A DNA stretch of 64,000 nt from Hirschia sp964352025 (GCA_964352025.1 CAYGPZ010000011.1:1-64000), one strand, 5' to 3'; shown: positions 42,990-52,508, counted from the stretch's first letter. Notes: a model not told the origin generated them from the letters alone. Translations and numbers: made by a program.

Positions 42990-43721
42990 CTAAGCAGGAC
43001 AGTATTGTGCGCCGAGTATACGTCCTTGATTTTTCTCTTGGATAAGAAGCGCGCAGGAGAGTTCGCTGTCTTGCAAACGATATCTCTTCTCCGCCGTCTG
43101 CTTACCAACATTTCCTAGCGGAATGGCCTCAACGACAACATTAGCTTCCTCCACACGCAGCCCTTTATTCTCGCCACCTCGAATTTTTGTATTGGCCGTG
43201 GGGTGGAACAAGACAAGCAGCGCGTCAGCTTCCACCGTTTGAGGCGCAACACTTTCGATCGTGAAAACAATCTCGTCATTTTCGATACGGGATATGACAT
43301 CATAACTTTGAGATGCGCGCGCATTAGCGATGTGCTTGTTGATCTTTCGGGTATAAGAGCCGACTAATTCAGTCTGACCATTGATGACTATTTGCGGCGT
43401 ATAGGCGCGATTTGATTGCCTAATATTGTGATTATAAACGTATTGCCGCTGTGTATGCTTAGGCGAAGAAAACGGATCTTTCCATTTACCCGCGCTTCCA
43501 TGACGAAGATCATCCCAATAATCCACATGCCATTCTAAAGCCAGAATATGATCTCGTTTAGCTAATTCCCTTAGATTTTCTTCTGCTGGTGGGCATGAAG
43601 AGCAACTTTGAGACGTGAATAATTCTACGACGACTGGCTGCTCAGCTTGAGCATAGGAATATTGGCCAACAACAGCCAGTAAAGATGTGGCAATTACCGC
43701 AGATTTTAGAACTCGACGCAT
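42990..43721 (-). CDS. DUF1223 secreted thioredoxin-like protein
   Basis: The protein of about 243 residues has a signal peptide (LKSAVIATSLLAVVGQYSYAQA) and a thioredoxin-like start VVELFTSQSCSSCPPAEENL with a CSSC motif, followed by the conserved WHVDYWDDL segment. DUF1223 proteins are periplasmic, with unknown redox role. ATG 43721 is preceded by GAGG; an in-frame GTG lies 12 bases upstream. It converges with the M48 gene. Confidence 0.9.
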   Translation of the reverse strand: MRRVLKSAVIATSLLAVVGQYSYAQAEQPVVVELFTSQSCSSCPPAEENLRELAKRDHILALEWHVDYWDDLRHGSAGKWKDPFSSPKHTQRQYVYNHNIRQSNRAYTPQIVINGQTELVGSYTRKINKHIANARASQSYDVISRIENDEIVFTIESVAPQTVEADALLVLFHPTANTKIRGGENKGLRVEEANVVVEAIPLGNVGKQTAEKRYRLQDSELSCALLIQEKNQGRILGAQYCPA

Positions 43722-43803
43722 ATCAAACCTCACTTGTTTGATTAGATGAGATCAAAAATCTGCGGACAACACAAAACACAGATGCTCACATAAGCGTTAG
43801 ACG

Positions 43804-46074
43804 TCACATAAAGCTGTATGGCTCGATATCTAATGATACGCGCACAGAACTGGATAGTTTAATACGTTCGCGCCATGAGCTAAGATACGCGGATAAATCA
43901 ATATTTCTATCAGACCGAATGAGAAGTCGACGACGGTGGCGACCACGTAATACAGCAATAGGTGCAGGCGCTGGTCCCCAGATATCAACGCCATCCACAT
44001 TGGGCGCACCGCGTGCAAATGTAGCAGCAGCATCGTCCGCCGCGAGTGAATTCTCAGCAGATAGAACCACCGCTGCTAAACGTCCATATGGTGGAAAGCC
44101 TAAGTCTTCACGGGACTTCATTTCCAATTCCATGAACCAGTCACGATCATTTGCCAGCAAAGCCTGAATACTTGGTGATTCAGGTGCATAGGTCTGGATG
44201 ATTGCCCGCCCCGGTTTATCAGCCCGCCCAGCACGACCAGAAACCTGACTGAGCAATTGGAATGTCCGCTCACCTGCGCGAAGGTCTGAGCCTTGGCCGC
44301 CTTTTAAGCCGGAGTCAGCGTCTACCGCTCCAACGAGCGTCAAATTAGGAAAGTTGTGCCCTTTAGCGGCGATCTGCGTTCCAATCAGAATATCAACTTC
44401 GCCCTGCTCCATGCGTGTAATAATGCCATCCAGCTCCTCTGGATTACGGGCCGTATCTGAAGAAAACACTTCTACTCGCGCGCCTTGAAACAGGCCTCGC
44501 ACTTCCTCTGCCAAACGCTCCACACCGGGGCCAACACCCATCAATGAATCTGCCGCACCACAATGGGGACAATTGATCGGTTTCTTCATAGAAAATCCGG
44601 TCAGGTGGCAGACGAGCATTCCGGTATATCTGTGCTCAGTCAGCCAGCTTTCAGTATCGGGCGCTTTTAAGCGTTCACCGCACCCTTTACAGATGACAAG
44701 CGGAGCATATCCACGTCTATTCAAATAGAGTAGCGATTGCTCACCAGCATCCAGATTTTGCTCGAGCGCGTCCACCAGTAGCGGCGATAACCAGCAATCT
44801 TTTGCTGGTGGATTTTCTTTCATATCAGCAAGCAAGATATCTGGCAGAACAGCGGCACCAGGTCGCGCGAGCAATTTTATATGTTGATATCGCCCCTGAT
44901 AGGCATTCGCCAATGTCTCGAGCGAAGGTGTCGCAGAGGCAAGCACAACTGTCGCTGCTCCCAAATGCGCGCGCATAACAGAGAGATCACGCCCTTGATA
45001 CACAGCGCCCTCATCCTGCTTGTAAGACCCATCATGTTCTTCATCGACAATAATTAATCGTAAATTCTGGAACGGGAGGAAAAGCGCTGATCTTGCTCCC
45101 ACAACGATCTGAGCACGCCCCGCACCCACTTCGCGCCATACACGGCGACGCTCTTTCTGGCTTGCGTTCGAATGCCATTCAGCTGGTGCTGCACCAAAGC
45201 GATTTTCAAAGCGCTCTCGTACGGCTTGCGTAAGCGCAATTTCGGGCAGCAATACCAATATTTGAGCGGTCGGGTCAGATCTCAATGCCTCGGCTATCGC
45301 TTCAAAATAGACTTCGGTTTTACCTGATCCGGTGACACCATCGAGCAAAATAGGTTTGAACGCTTTGCTACGGACGGCCTCGCACAAAGCCTCTGCTCCG
45401 GCCTGCTGCTCGTCAGTTAAATCAAAGCCTTTTAATTCCGAGTTTGGTTTGCCAAAAGGCTTATCAATCGGCGATTCTTGTTGAACCAATGCCCCGCTAT
45501 CAACAAGACCTTTCACAACCCCTGTTGAGACATCGGCCTGACGCGCAAGCTCAGATGCAGTTACACCATCAGCAGCACTGGCTGGCACAACATCTAAAAC
45601 CTTCTGCCGCGCAGGTGTGATTTTTGGAAGCTCGCCATCACCGCGATACACATAGGTTTCAGTTGGCGAAGGCTGTAATGCATCTCGGGACCGCAAACAC
45701 ATCGCCAACATATTCCCCATTGGCGTACAAGTATATTTGGCAGCTCTTTCTACAAAGTCACGCGTCACCTTAGGCATTAAAGGTGCTGCTTCGAGGACTT
45801 CTTCAACATATTTCAAAGGACGCTTGGAAGGGCCTTGTTTTACGTTCCACACAACGCCAGTCACAGAACGTGCGCCCAATGGCACAGTTACAAAACTACC
45901 CAGCTCAACCGTCATATCTTCATGCACGCGATAATCGAATGCCTCAGGTAAAGGCATTGGCAGCAATACGCTGGCAATCTGATATTCAGGACCAAGCTGA
46001 AATTCTGTTTCCGGAAAAAGACTCATACCCCCTATTTCGCCTTTTGGGAGAGCGCCGACAAGCGGCATTGTCAT
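43804..46074 (-). CDS. priA: Primosomal helicase PriA
   Basis: PriA restarts collapsed replication forks by loading the primosome. The 756-residue protein has an N-terminal fork-binding domain (LPEAFDYRV, VTVPLGARSVTGVVW), a helicase core with GVTGSGKTEVY and DEEHDGSYKQ, zinc-binding cysteines (CKGCGERLKAPD; CPHCGAADSL), and helicase motifs V-VI (GTQIAAKGHNFPNL, QVSGRAGRA). The C terminus ends in LDIEPYSFM. An alternative in-frame ATG exists at 46026. It is divergent from xerC. A decayed copy of its 3' end lies at 40462-40544. Confidence 0.97.
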   Translation of the reverse strand: MTMPLVGALPKGEIGGMSLFPETEFQLGPEYQIASVLLPMPLPEAFDYRVHEDMTVELGSFVTVPLGARSVTGVVWNVKQGPSKRPLKYVEEVLEAAPLMPKVTRDFVERAAKYTCTPMGNMLAMCLRSRDALQPSPTETYVYRGDGELPKITPARQKVLDVVPASAADGVTASELARQADVSTGVVKGLVDSGALVQQESPIDKPFGKPNSELKGFDLTDEQQAGAEALCEAVRSKAFKPILLDGVTGSGKTEVYFEAIAEALRSDPTAQILVLLPEIALTQAVRERFENRFGAAPAEWHSNASQKERRRVWREVGAGRAQIVVGARSALFLPFQNLRLIIVDEEHDGSYKQDEGAVYQGRDLSVMRAHLGAATVVLASATPSLETLANAYQGRYQHIKLLARPGAAVLPDILLADMKENPPAKDCWLSPLLVDALEQNLDAGEQSLLYLNRRGYAPLVICKGCGERLKAPDTESWLTEHRYTGMLVCHLTGFSMKKPINCPHCGAADSLMGVGPGVERLAEEVRGLFQGARVEVFSSDTARNPEELDGIITRMEQGEVDILIGTQIAAKGHNFPNLTLVGAVDADSGLKGGQGSDLRAGERTFQLLSQVSGRAGRADKPGRAIIQTYAPESPSIQALLANDRDWFMELEMKSREDLGFPPYGRLAAVVLSAENSLAADDAAATFARGAPNVDGVDIWGPAPAPIAVLRGRHRRRLLIRSDRNIDLSAYLSSWRERIKLSSSVRVSLDIEPYSFM

Positions 46075-46148
46075 ATTTCTTGTAGAAATCCAGAGCTAAA
46101 CTCGCCGCCATCCACTTTGAATTAACCTCGCCACGCCAAAATCATCAA

Positions 46149-47105
46149 ATGGCTGATACACTACCCGTTTCCGAGCATACACATACGCACGCCCCTCGAA
46201 CGGGGTCAGAAGCGCTATATGCGTTTGTGCAATATCTGCAGCATGAGCGCCGTATGTCCGAGCACACGGTGGATGGATATCGCCGCGATGTTGGAAATTT
46301 TCTTGGATTTCTGGTCGAACACATTGGCGGCGAAGCACATGTTGATGATCTAGTAAAACTCACGCCAAGCGATGTGCGTGCGTGGCTTGCCTATCGCCGC
46401 GCTAATTATGATTTACAAGCGACATCCATTAGCCGCGCACTTTCGGCGGTGCGGGCGTTTTATAAGTTTCTCGATCGCCAGCTCAATAAACCAAATGCGC
46501 GCATCCAGATGGTCAAAGCACCCAAGCGCCCACAACGTCTGCCGCGTCCTGTGTCTCAAGAAGCTGCGCAAAACCTTCTGCAAGAAGTACAAGACCAAGA
46601 TGTCGAACCATGGATTGCCGCTAGAGATGCTGCGATGATCGCCCTCATGTATGGCGCTGGGCTACGTATTTCCGAGGCACTATCCCTAACGGACGCGGAT
46701 ATTCCGGCTAAAGAAATTCTTAGAATTCAAGGCAAAGGCGACAAAGTACGCTTAGTACCCCTTATTCCCGTCGTCCGAGATGCCCTCAATGACTATTTTG
46801 AAAAACGGCCTTTCTTGCGAGATGAAGAAGGCCCACTTTTTCGTGGCGTAAAGGGAAAAAAACTCAACCCGCGCATCATTCAAAAACTAGTCGAAAACCT
46901 ACGCATCGTCATGGGACTGCCAGATACGGCAACCCCCCACGCATTGCGCCACTCATTCGCGACACATTTACTCGCCAATGGTGCAGACCTCCGTTCGATC
47001 CAAACGCTATTGGGCCACGCCAGCCTATCCTCGACACAAATCTATACCGGCGTCGAAGCAGACAGACTCAAAGCTATTCACAGAGCCGCCCATCCTAGGG
47101 GGTGA
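46149..47105 (+). CDS. xerC: Chromosome-dimer recombinase XerC
   Basis: The 318-residue tyrosine recombinase has an N-terminal SAM-like domain (FVQYLQHERRMSEHTVDGYR) and a catalytic domain with YGAGLRISEALSL, the KGDKVRLVPL segment, HALRHSFATHLLANG and LGHASLSSTQIYTGV carrying the nucleophile Tyr. Xer proteins resolve chromosome dimers at dif. Position next to priA is typical of XerC in alphaproteobacteria, while XerD is usually elsewhere. It is unrelated to the mobile integrase at the left end. Confidence 0.93.
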   Translation: MADTLPVSEHTHTHAPRTGSEALYAFVQYLQHERRMSEHTVDGYRRDVGNFLGFLVEHIGGEAHVDDLVKLTPSDVRAWLAYRRANYDLQATSISRALSAVRAFYKFLDRQLNKPNARIQMVKAPKRPQRLPRPVSQEAAQNLLQEVQDQDVEPWIAARDAAMIALMYGAGLRISEALSLTDADIPAKEILRIQGKGDKVRLVPLIPVVRDALNDYFEKRPFLRDEEGPLFRGVKGKKLNPRIIQKLVENLRIVMGLPDTATPHALRHSFATHLLANGADLRSIQTLLGHASLSSTQIYTGVEADRLKAIHRAAHPRG

Positions 47106-47186
47106 GTGGTGGATGAAAATGGCCCTAATCGGACTGATGAACAAGAGTATAAATGTCTGATATTTTACGTATCCCCTATATTGTAT

Positions 47187-47969
47187 TTAGGGACAATCTA
47201 CCCTCAATTCCCATCCACAAGTAGTTCGAAAAAAGTTTCCATTTCCACCTCCGGGAAAACCAAAACGCCCTTTTCCTGTAGAATTCAAAAAGAATGCATA
47301 TTCTCCTTCTTCTACAGATTGGGGACTTTGCCACCATTGATCATGGCCTCCCACTTTGACTGGCATCGTTTTCTGGAGTTCTGCACATTTATCCCTAACT
47401 GGATTATCGTAGAACCAATCATCATCATCCGATTGGACAACCATTTCTGGTGCTCCATCAAATGCTTCCCAATCAGGTAAATCACCTTCTAGACCATGCC
47501 ACTGTACAGGAAATGTCGGAAAAGTTTCGTGCTCTCGATACTTAGGGCCTAGTGGAACCAAATTAGTTGAGGAATGGTACGTGCGAATTTCGAAACTATG
47601 CCCGTTGGAAGCTTCAAATACCCCACATGCTTCAAGATCAAACCATAAGGTCAGATAAGCCGCATCAGACAATACTTTAGGAACGAAAAGCAATTCATCC
47701 ATCCGCATCTGCAATACTGGGTGCATCTTCCTACCGCTATTTTGACAGACAGGAACCGACTCATTGTCTGTACCGATGAAATTGCCACCCCACCAGCTTC
47801 TGAGGAGGTCTTCCTTTTCAGGTCGAACCCCTCCTAGTTCGCCAAAACTAGCATTCCGTCCCGTCTTAATCAGATTGTCTTTGGCTATCTGTAATTCTTC
47901 AGGTGTGGGGGGACGAAAACGAGAGTGTTTTGTGTTTTTGTTCAAAATGCCTTTGAATAGCTCAACCAT
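47187..47969 (-). CDS. DUF1963/YwqG-like protein
   Basis: The protein of about 260 residues shows a pattern of the YwqG/DUF1963 family: SWWGGNFIGTDNESVPVCQN, MHPVLQMRMDEL, YLTLWFDLEACG and KVGGHDQWWQSPQ near the C terminus. It is rich in Trp and aromatic residues, with no signal peptide or membrane helix. Function of the family is unknown. ATG 47969 is preceded by GGGGAA; an upstream ATG at 47993 lacks a ribosome site. It stands alone between xerC and rhlE. Confidence 0.6.
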   Translation of the reverse strand: MVELFKGILNKNTKHSRFRPPTPEELQIAKDNLIKTGRNASFGELGGVRPEKEDLLRSWWGGNFIGTDNESVPVCQNSGRKMHPVLQMRMDELLFVPKVLSDAAYLTLWFDLEACGVFEASNGHSFEIRTYHSSTNLVPLGPKYREHETFPTFPVQWHGLEGDLPDWEAFDGAPEMVVQSDDDDWFYDNPVRDKCAELQKTMPVKVGGHDQWWQSPQSVEEGEYAFFLNSTGKGRFGFPGGGNGNFFRTTCGWELRVDCP

Positions 47970-48095
47970 TATCTTTTCCCCACAATCAGCCATATTGTCG
48001 TTGTATAGTATAAATATACTTTGGAATAAACGAATGTCCGTTTTTGGCGATTTTAGCCGTTTGCTTGCCCGATACTCTCACAATCCCCAAACACA

Positions 48096-48135
48096 AATCA
48101 GCCCACTCTCGCGATTGGCAAGAATGGGCTGACTT
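48096..48135 (-). terminator. Hairpin terminator after rhlE
   Basis: AGTCAGCCCATTCT and AGAGTGGGCTGATT pair on the minus strand with a short non-paired loop. The tail is only moderately T-rich. It begins about 25 bases after the rhlE stop. Confidence 0.7.
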
Positions 48136-48159
48136 TCGTTAAATTGTCGTCGCTAGTGT

Positions 48160-50640
48160 TTAGCGTGCAAAGCTTGGTTTGCGACGTGGTTTTCCGTCTG
48201 AAGATCCACCACGCTTAGCGCCGCCGCCCGGCTTTTTCGGCGAACTAAACCCACCATCATTGCGACGGAAATCTGGACCATCATCTGAACGCGGCTTGCG
48301 CTTTTTAAAACGATTACCGTTATCACCACCATCCGCATGGTTAGCACCTTTGCTAGGGTATGCAGGACGCTCTGAACGGCCGCGTGGAGGTTTACGCTCT
48401 GAACGCTCCCCTTCTGCACCTTCTTCAAAACGGTTATTGGAATTGTTCGTCGCTTTTTTATTCCAAGTACGTTCTGAACCGCGTCCGCCGTCTTTCTTGT
48501 CTTTACCCCAAGAACGACCATCTGCAGCACGTGTCTTGTCATAATTCGTACGTGGACGTGGGTTTGCCCCCTCATAGCCACGACCTTGCGGACGATCACC
48601 CGCTAAACGCTCTTCGCGGTTTGGCCCTGAACGCTCATTGCGATCATTGCCGCCACGATTGTCATCACGGTGTCCTTGGTAGCCACCACGCTCTTCATTG
48701 CGACCACCTTCACGACGTCCTTGGTATCCGCCACGCCCTTCACCGCGACCACCTTCAGAGCGACCTTGGTATCCACCGCGACCTTCACCGCGACCACCTT
48801 CGGANNNNNNNNNNNNNNNNNNNNNNNNNNNNNNNNNNNNNNNNNNNNNNNNNNNNNNNNNNNNNNNNNNNNNNNNNNNNNNNNNNNNNNNNNNNNNNNN
48901 NNNNCCACCGCGACCTTCACCGCGACCACCTTCGGAGCGACCTTGATAGCCTCCGCGACCTTCATCGCGGCCACCTTCACGGCGACCTTGGTATCCGCCA
49001 CCACCTTCGCGGTTGCCTTGATATCCACCACGGCCTTCGCTGCGGTTGTTGTCACGGCGACCTTCTGATCGACCTTCTGAACGCCCACCTTCTGAACGTT
49101 CCGGACGCGCGAAACGATCATCACGACTTGAACGGTCAGGACGGTCACCACCTTCAGAACGCTTAAAGCGATCTTGGCGACCTTCGTAACGAGGCTCAGA
49201 GTTTGCGTCTGCACGGAATGGACGATCCTCACGTTGAGGACGGTCATCGCGTTGACGATCCCCTCTATTGTCATCACGACCGCGATATCCACCGCCATCA
49301 CGACCACCACGACCTTCTGAACGACCACGGCCAGCATCACGACCGCCGCGTCCGCCATCTCTGCCGCCATCGCGTCCACCGCGACCGCCACGTCCACCGT
49401 CACGGCTTCCGCGACCACCATCTCTGCCGCCATCTCTACCGCCACGACCGCGTGAGCGCTCTTCGATAACAGGTGTCGCGTTCTCGGTAATTTCGTCTGC
49501 TTGTTCAATAAAACCTTCAGGAAGGTCAACAATCGGAATTTTCATCCGGATCTGACGTTGAATATCAAGCAGGTATTTCTTTTCATCACGTGATACAAAA
49601 GAAATCGCCTTACCTTCACGTCCAGCACGCGCTGTACGTCCGATACGGTGAACATATTGCTCAGGTACGTTTGGAATTTCATAGTTGAAGACGTGAGACA
49701 CGCCCGGCACGTCGATACCGCGCGCTGCGATATCAGTCGCAATAAGAACTTTAGACTCACCGTTTCTGAATGCGTTCAACGCACGCTCACGCTGAGACTG
49801 TGACTTGTTACCGTGAATCGCACCACAACGGATTCCAGCATTCATCAATCTGGAAACAACTTTGTCTGCACCATGCTTTGTGCGCATAAACACAAGTGCA
49901 CGGTCAATTGTTTCATCTTGCAGTTTTACAAGAAGCAATGGACCTTTTTGGGCCTGATTAACGTGAGTCAAAGATTGATCAACACGCTCAGCAGTTGTTG
50001 ACTCCTGCGCAATCGAAACCTTTTTCGGGTTTGTTAGAAACTGATTGGCAAGCCCCGCCACATTTGAAGGCATTGTTGCAGAGAAGAACAATGTCTGACG
50101 CTCTTCTGGAACTGCATTGGCAATACGGCGCAGTGGGTGAATAAATCCAAGGTCAAGCATTTGGTCTGCTTCATCAAGAACCAGTTTCTCAACGAAAGAC
50201 AAATCAACGGCGTTCTGTTCCATCAGGTCGATCAAACGGCCGGGTGTCGCCACAAGCACATCTGCACCACGGTGAAGGTCACGCATTTGCTTACGGATTG
50301 GAACACCACCGAAAACTTTAAGCACGCGCAATGACAAACATTGACCGTATTTGCTAAACGCTTCAGCGATCTGGCTTGCTAGCTCACGCGTAGGCGCAAT
50401 GATCAAACAACGCACAGCGCCGGGACCCGGCATGTCTGGTAATTTACAAAGGTGGTGAAGAAGCGGCAGAGCAAAAGCTGCTGTCTTACCTGTACCTGTT
50501 TGGGCGATACCCAAAATGTCTCCACCTTCCATAACAAGCGGAATAGCTTGAGCTTGAATAGGTGTTGGTGTTTCGTAGCCTTCTTTATCCAGAGCTTTAA
50601 GAACTGGATTGGCTAGATCGAAATCAGAAAATTTTGTCAC
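48160..50640 (-). CDS. rhlE: DEAD-box RNA helicase RhlE with long RGG tail (contains assembly gap)
   Basis: The helicase core (1-375) has the Q motif YETPTPIQAQAIP, Walker A AQTGTGKTAA, DEAD in VLDEADQMLDLGF, SAT and the HRIGRTARAG motif. It remodels structured RNA in decay, ribosome assembly and cold response. The C-terminal half is an exceptionally long Arg/Gly-rich tail, including 15-residue repeats of the type GGYQGRSEGGRGEGR and a lysine-rich end. A run of 100 N lies inside these repeats, so true length is unknown. The start is GTG. A structured leader lies upstream. Confidence 0.93.
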   Translation of the reverse strand: MTKFSDFDLANPVLKALDKEGYETPTPIQAQAIPLVMEGGDILGIAQTGTGKTAAFALPLLHHLCKLPDMPGPGAVRCLIIAPTRELASQIAEAFSKYGQCLSLRVLKVFGGVPIRKQMRDLHRGADVLVATPGRLIDLMEQNAVDLSFVEKLVLDEADQMLDLGFIHPLRRIANAVPEERQTLFFSATMPSNVAGLANQFLTNPKKVSIAQESTTAERVDQSLTHVNQAQKGPLLLVKLQDETIDRALVFMRTKHGADKVVSRLMNAGIRCGAIHGNKSQSQRERALNAFRNGESKVLIATDIAARGIDVPGVSHVFNYEIPNVPEQYVHRIGRTARAGREGKAISFVSRDEKKYLLDIQRQIRMKIPIVDLPEGFIEQADEITENATPVIEERSRGRGGRDGGRDGGRGSRDGGRGGRGGRDGGRDGGRGGRDAGRGRSEGRGGRDGGGYRGRDDNRGDRQRDDRPQREDRPFRADANSEPRYEGRQDRFKRSEGGDRPDRSSRDDRFARPERSEGGRSEGRSEGRRDNNRSEGRGGYQGNREGGGGYQGRREGGRDEGRGGYQGRSEGGRGEGRGXXXXXXXXXXXXXXXXXXXXXXXXXXXXXXXXXXSEGGRGEGRGGYQGRSEGGRGEGRGGYQGRREGGRNEERGGYQGHRDDNRGGNDRNERSGPNREERLAGDRPQGRGYEGANPRPRTNYDKTRAADGRSWGKDKKDGGRGSERTWNKKATNNSNNRFEEGAEGERSERKPPRGRSERPAYPSKGANHADGGDNGNRFKKRKPRSDDGPDFRRNDGGFSSPKKPGGGAKRGGSSDGKPRRKPSFAR
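48673..49045. repeat. 45-bp tandem repeats in rhlE
   Basis: The unit gcgaccttggtatccaccgc... (45 bases, encoding 15 residues) repeats with small changes on both sides of the N run. Repeat limits are approximate. Copy number is unknown because of the gap. Confidence 0.85.
48805..48904. other. Assembly gap of 100 N
   Basis: Exactly 100 N interrupt the rhlE repeats. The smallest in-register fill would be 13 bases, and each further repeat adds 45, so 100 is not a natural size and is probably a placeholder. Confidence 0.98.
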
Positions 50641-50677
50641 GATTTACTTTCGCATACATATGAACGCAAAACACTAT

Positions 50678-50774
50678 CTGGCCCCCTTCTCATCAGAAGG
50701 GCGCACGGGCGCTCGTTAAAGAGACGACCCGCGTGAATTGGGGCGTTTGTGGAATATGCGTCTCAGGGGGCCAG
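50678..50774 (-). ncRNA. Structured leader candidate upstream of rhlE
   Basis: CTGGCCCCCT and AGGGGGCCAG are perfect ten-base arms 77 bases apart. Inside are GAGACG/CGTCTC arms and, near the 3' side of the minus transcript, CCCTTCT/AGAAGGG with a four-base loop that overlaps the outer stem. This gives two mutually exclusive folds 40 bases before the rhlE start. No coding sequence is present in 50641-50950. Confidence 0.5.
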
Positions 50775-50855
50775 CTCAAGTGCGGATGTCTCCCGCGCGT
50801 GCTTCACGCTGCCAGTCTTACCCATGCATTTCTATTAAAACGCATCGCAGACCGC

Positions 50856-50884
50856 CATATGCGGGACTTCCAGCTATAAGTCAA
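50856..50884 (-). promoter_or_regulatory. Possible sigma-70-type promoter for rhlE
   Basis: TTGACT and CATATG are 17 bases apart on the minus strand. If used, the transcript would carry a leader of roughly 210 bases that includes the structured element. Confidence 0.35.
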
Positions 50885-50950
50885 GCGGGATGCAGCTATG
50901 CAGCGATGCATTCACACATAAGCCAAAGATATCTATAGATTTAACGCACG

Positions 50951-51322
50951 CTAAACGTGCTGATCGATAAGTATCGGATTTCCATCTGGATCAATAACAA
51001 TAAAGCTCGCCGGACCGATTGTATCTTCATCGGCCTGAGTAGCCAGATCGAGATTATGGGATTTCAAGTTTTTCTGAATATCGCGGACATCAACAAACTC
51101 ATCGAGCTTTTCAGCATTCTCGTCCCACCCCGGATTGAATGTCAGCATATTGCGGTCAAACATGCCTTCAAAAATACCGATAATAGTGGTTCCATTCTTT
51201 AGAATGAGCCAGCCTTGATCTTCATGCCCACCATAAACTTCAAATCCAAGTTTCTTGTAAAAATCCTTGGAGATCTGAAGGTCTTTCACCGTCAGACTTA
51301 TAGAAAATAGCCCCAATTTCAT
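50951..51322 (-). CDS. Cytoplasmic VOC (glyoxalase-like) protein
   Basis: The 123-residue protein is a single VOC domain: LFSISLTVKDLQISKDFYKK, GWLILKNGTTIIGIFEGMF and SFIVIDPDGNPILIDQH, with no export signal. VOC members include lactoylglutathione lyases, dioxygenases and resistance proteins; no specific activity can be given. ATG 51322 is preceded by GGGAGG, and an upstream in-frame start is rejected for that reason. Confidence 0.85.
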   Translation of the reverse strand: MKLGLFSISLTVKDLQISKDFYKKLGFEVYGGHEDQGWLILKNGTTIIGIFEGMFDRNMLTFNPGWDENAEKLDEFVDVRDIQKNLKSHNLDLATQADEDTIGPASFIVIDPDGNPILIDQHV

Positions 51323-51587
51323 AATACACCTCCCTCTTGTTCCCACACCTTAAAGTACAACTTTTCTGCCTATTTGAACAGCCAGTGGTTGACCGCCCCA
51401 ATAATTATCATTAGGGGCCATGCACATGATGTATCACCAGCCTTCTTCAATTATCTGGAAGCTGCTCCTGATTTAGGAGCGGTCGGTGAGCCATGTCTCA
51501 AGCCGACTGTGGAACATCCACTCTCGGTTTGAACAAAATTCCAGATGTTTCGCAGTCCATTTTTAATACCCATGCGGAACGAAACAA

Positions 51588-52508
51588 ATGTATTCTCGTC
51601 CATCAAATCAGCTCGTCGGTTTTTTACTAGCCTCCGTTGGTGCAGCGCTATTTTCTATGAAAGCGCTAGTGATCAAACTTGCATTTGTAGAAGGTGCAAG
51701 CGTTGAACTCATGATGGTCCTCCGCATGGGTTTTGCCCTCCCTATTTTCATAGCGGTTGGATATGTCTCGTGGAGTAAACAAAGCAAAAACGGTGTTGCC
51801 TTAACGACAAAACGCATCTCTGCGACCTGTGCGCTTGGTGTCTTGAGTTATTATGGTTGCACATGGCTAGACTTTGAGAGTTTGCATTACATCTCAGCTC
51901 AATTGGAAAGGTTGATATTGTTTTTATATCCAACCTTTACTGCCATTTTTGCGTGGATATTTTTAAAAGACAGGCTGACTATCCGCCATGTCTGCGCCTT
52001 GGCTTTATCCTATGTCGGTGTGATCATTTTAATAGGTCCTGAACGGGGCCAATATGGCGACATGGCCTTGTTAGGCGCAGGACTTGTTTTTGCTGCTGCT
52101 GTGTTATTTGCGGCTTATGTCACCATGTCCAGAGGATTGATAAAGACGATCGGCTCGCAGCTTTTTACCTGCTTGGGCATGTCGAGTGCAGCTATAGCAA
52201 TTCTTATTCACTTCACCTTGCAGACGCAGATGACTGAAGAGACAATTTCACTCACCCCGACTATTTTTGGATATGGCGTTTTTCTGGCTATTTTCTGTAC
52301 GGCATTACCTGCATTTGCCATGTCCGAGGCCGTGGCGAGGATTGGCCCTGGAATGACCAGTGCCATGGGAGGTATTGGGCCTGCAGTTACCGCCTTGTTG
52401 GCTGTATGGGTCCTGAATGAACCATTTGGATGGCCGCATTTCTGGGCATTGGTTTTTGCCACAGCAGGCGCACTCATATTGATTGTTAAGCCTCAAAAAG
52501 CTTCATGA
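51588..52508 (+). CDS. EamA-family drug/metabolite transporter
   Basis: The 306-residue membrane protein has ten predicted helices in two EamA repeats (LVGFLLASVGAALFSMKALVIK at the start; AMGGIGPAVTALLAVWVLNEPF near the end). Members export metabolites or amino acids across the inner membrane; the substrate is unknown. It is distinct from the RarD-type protein at 32.4 kb. Bases 51347-51587 upstream contain nothing recognisable. Confidence 0.9.
   Translation: MYSRPSNQLVGFLLASVGAALFSMKALVIKLAFVEGASVELMMVLRMGFALPIFIAVGYVSWSKQSKNGVALTTKRISATCALGVLSYYGCTWLDFESLHYISAQLERLILFLYPTFTAIFAWIFLKDRLTIRHVCALALSYVGVIILIGPERGQYGDMALLGAGLVFAAAVLFAAYVTMSRGLIKTIGSQLFTCLGMSSAAIAILIHFTLQTQMTEETISLTPTIFGYGVFLAIFCTALPAFAMSEAVARIGPGMTSAMGGIGPAVTALLAVWVLNEPFGWPHFWALVFATAGALILIVKPQKAS

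Noticed and set aside
48673..49045. Regular repeats resembling a CRISPR array
   Set aside because: The 45-base units are directly adjacent, encode the helicase tail in frame and have no unique spacers.
48360..49166. Long plus-strand open frames opposite rhlE, rich in His, Asp and Leu or in Pro and Arg
   Set aside because: They are shadows of the Arg/Gly repeat codons of rhlE, cross the N run and lack ribosome sites or family resemblance.
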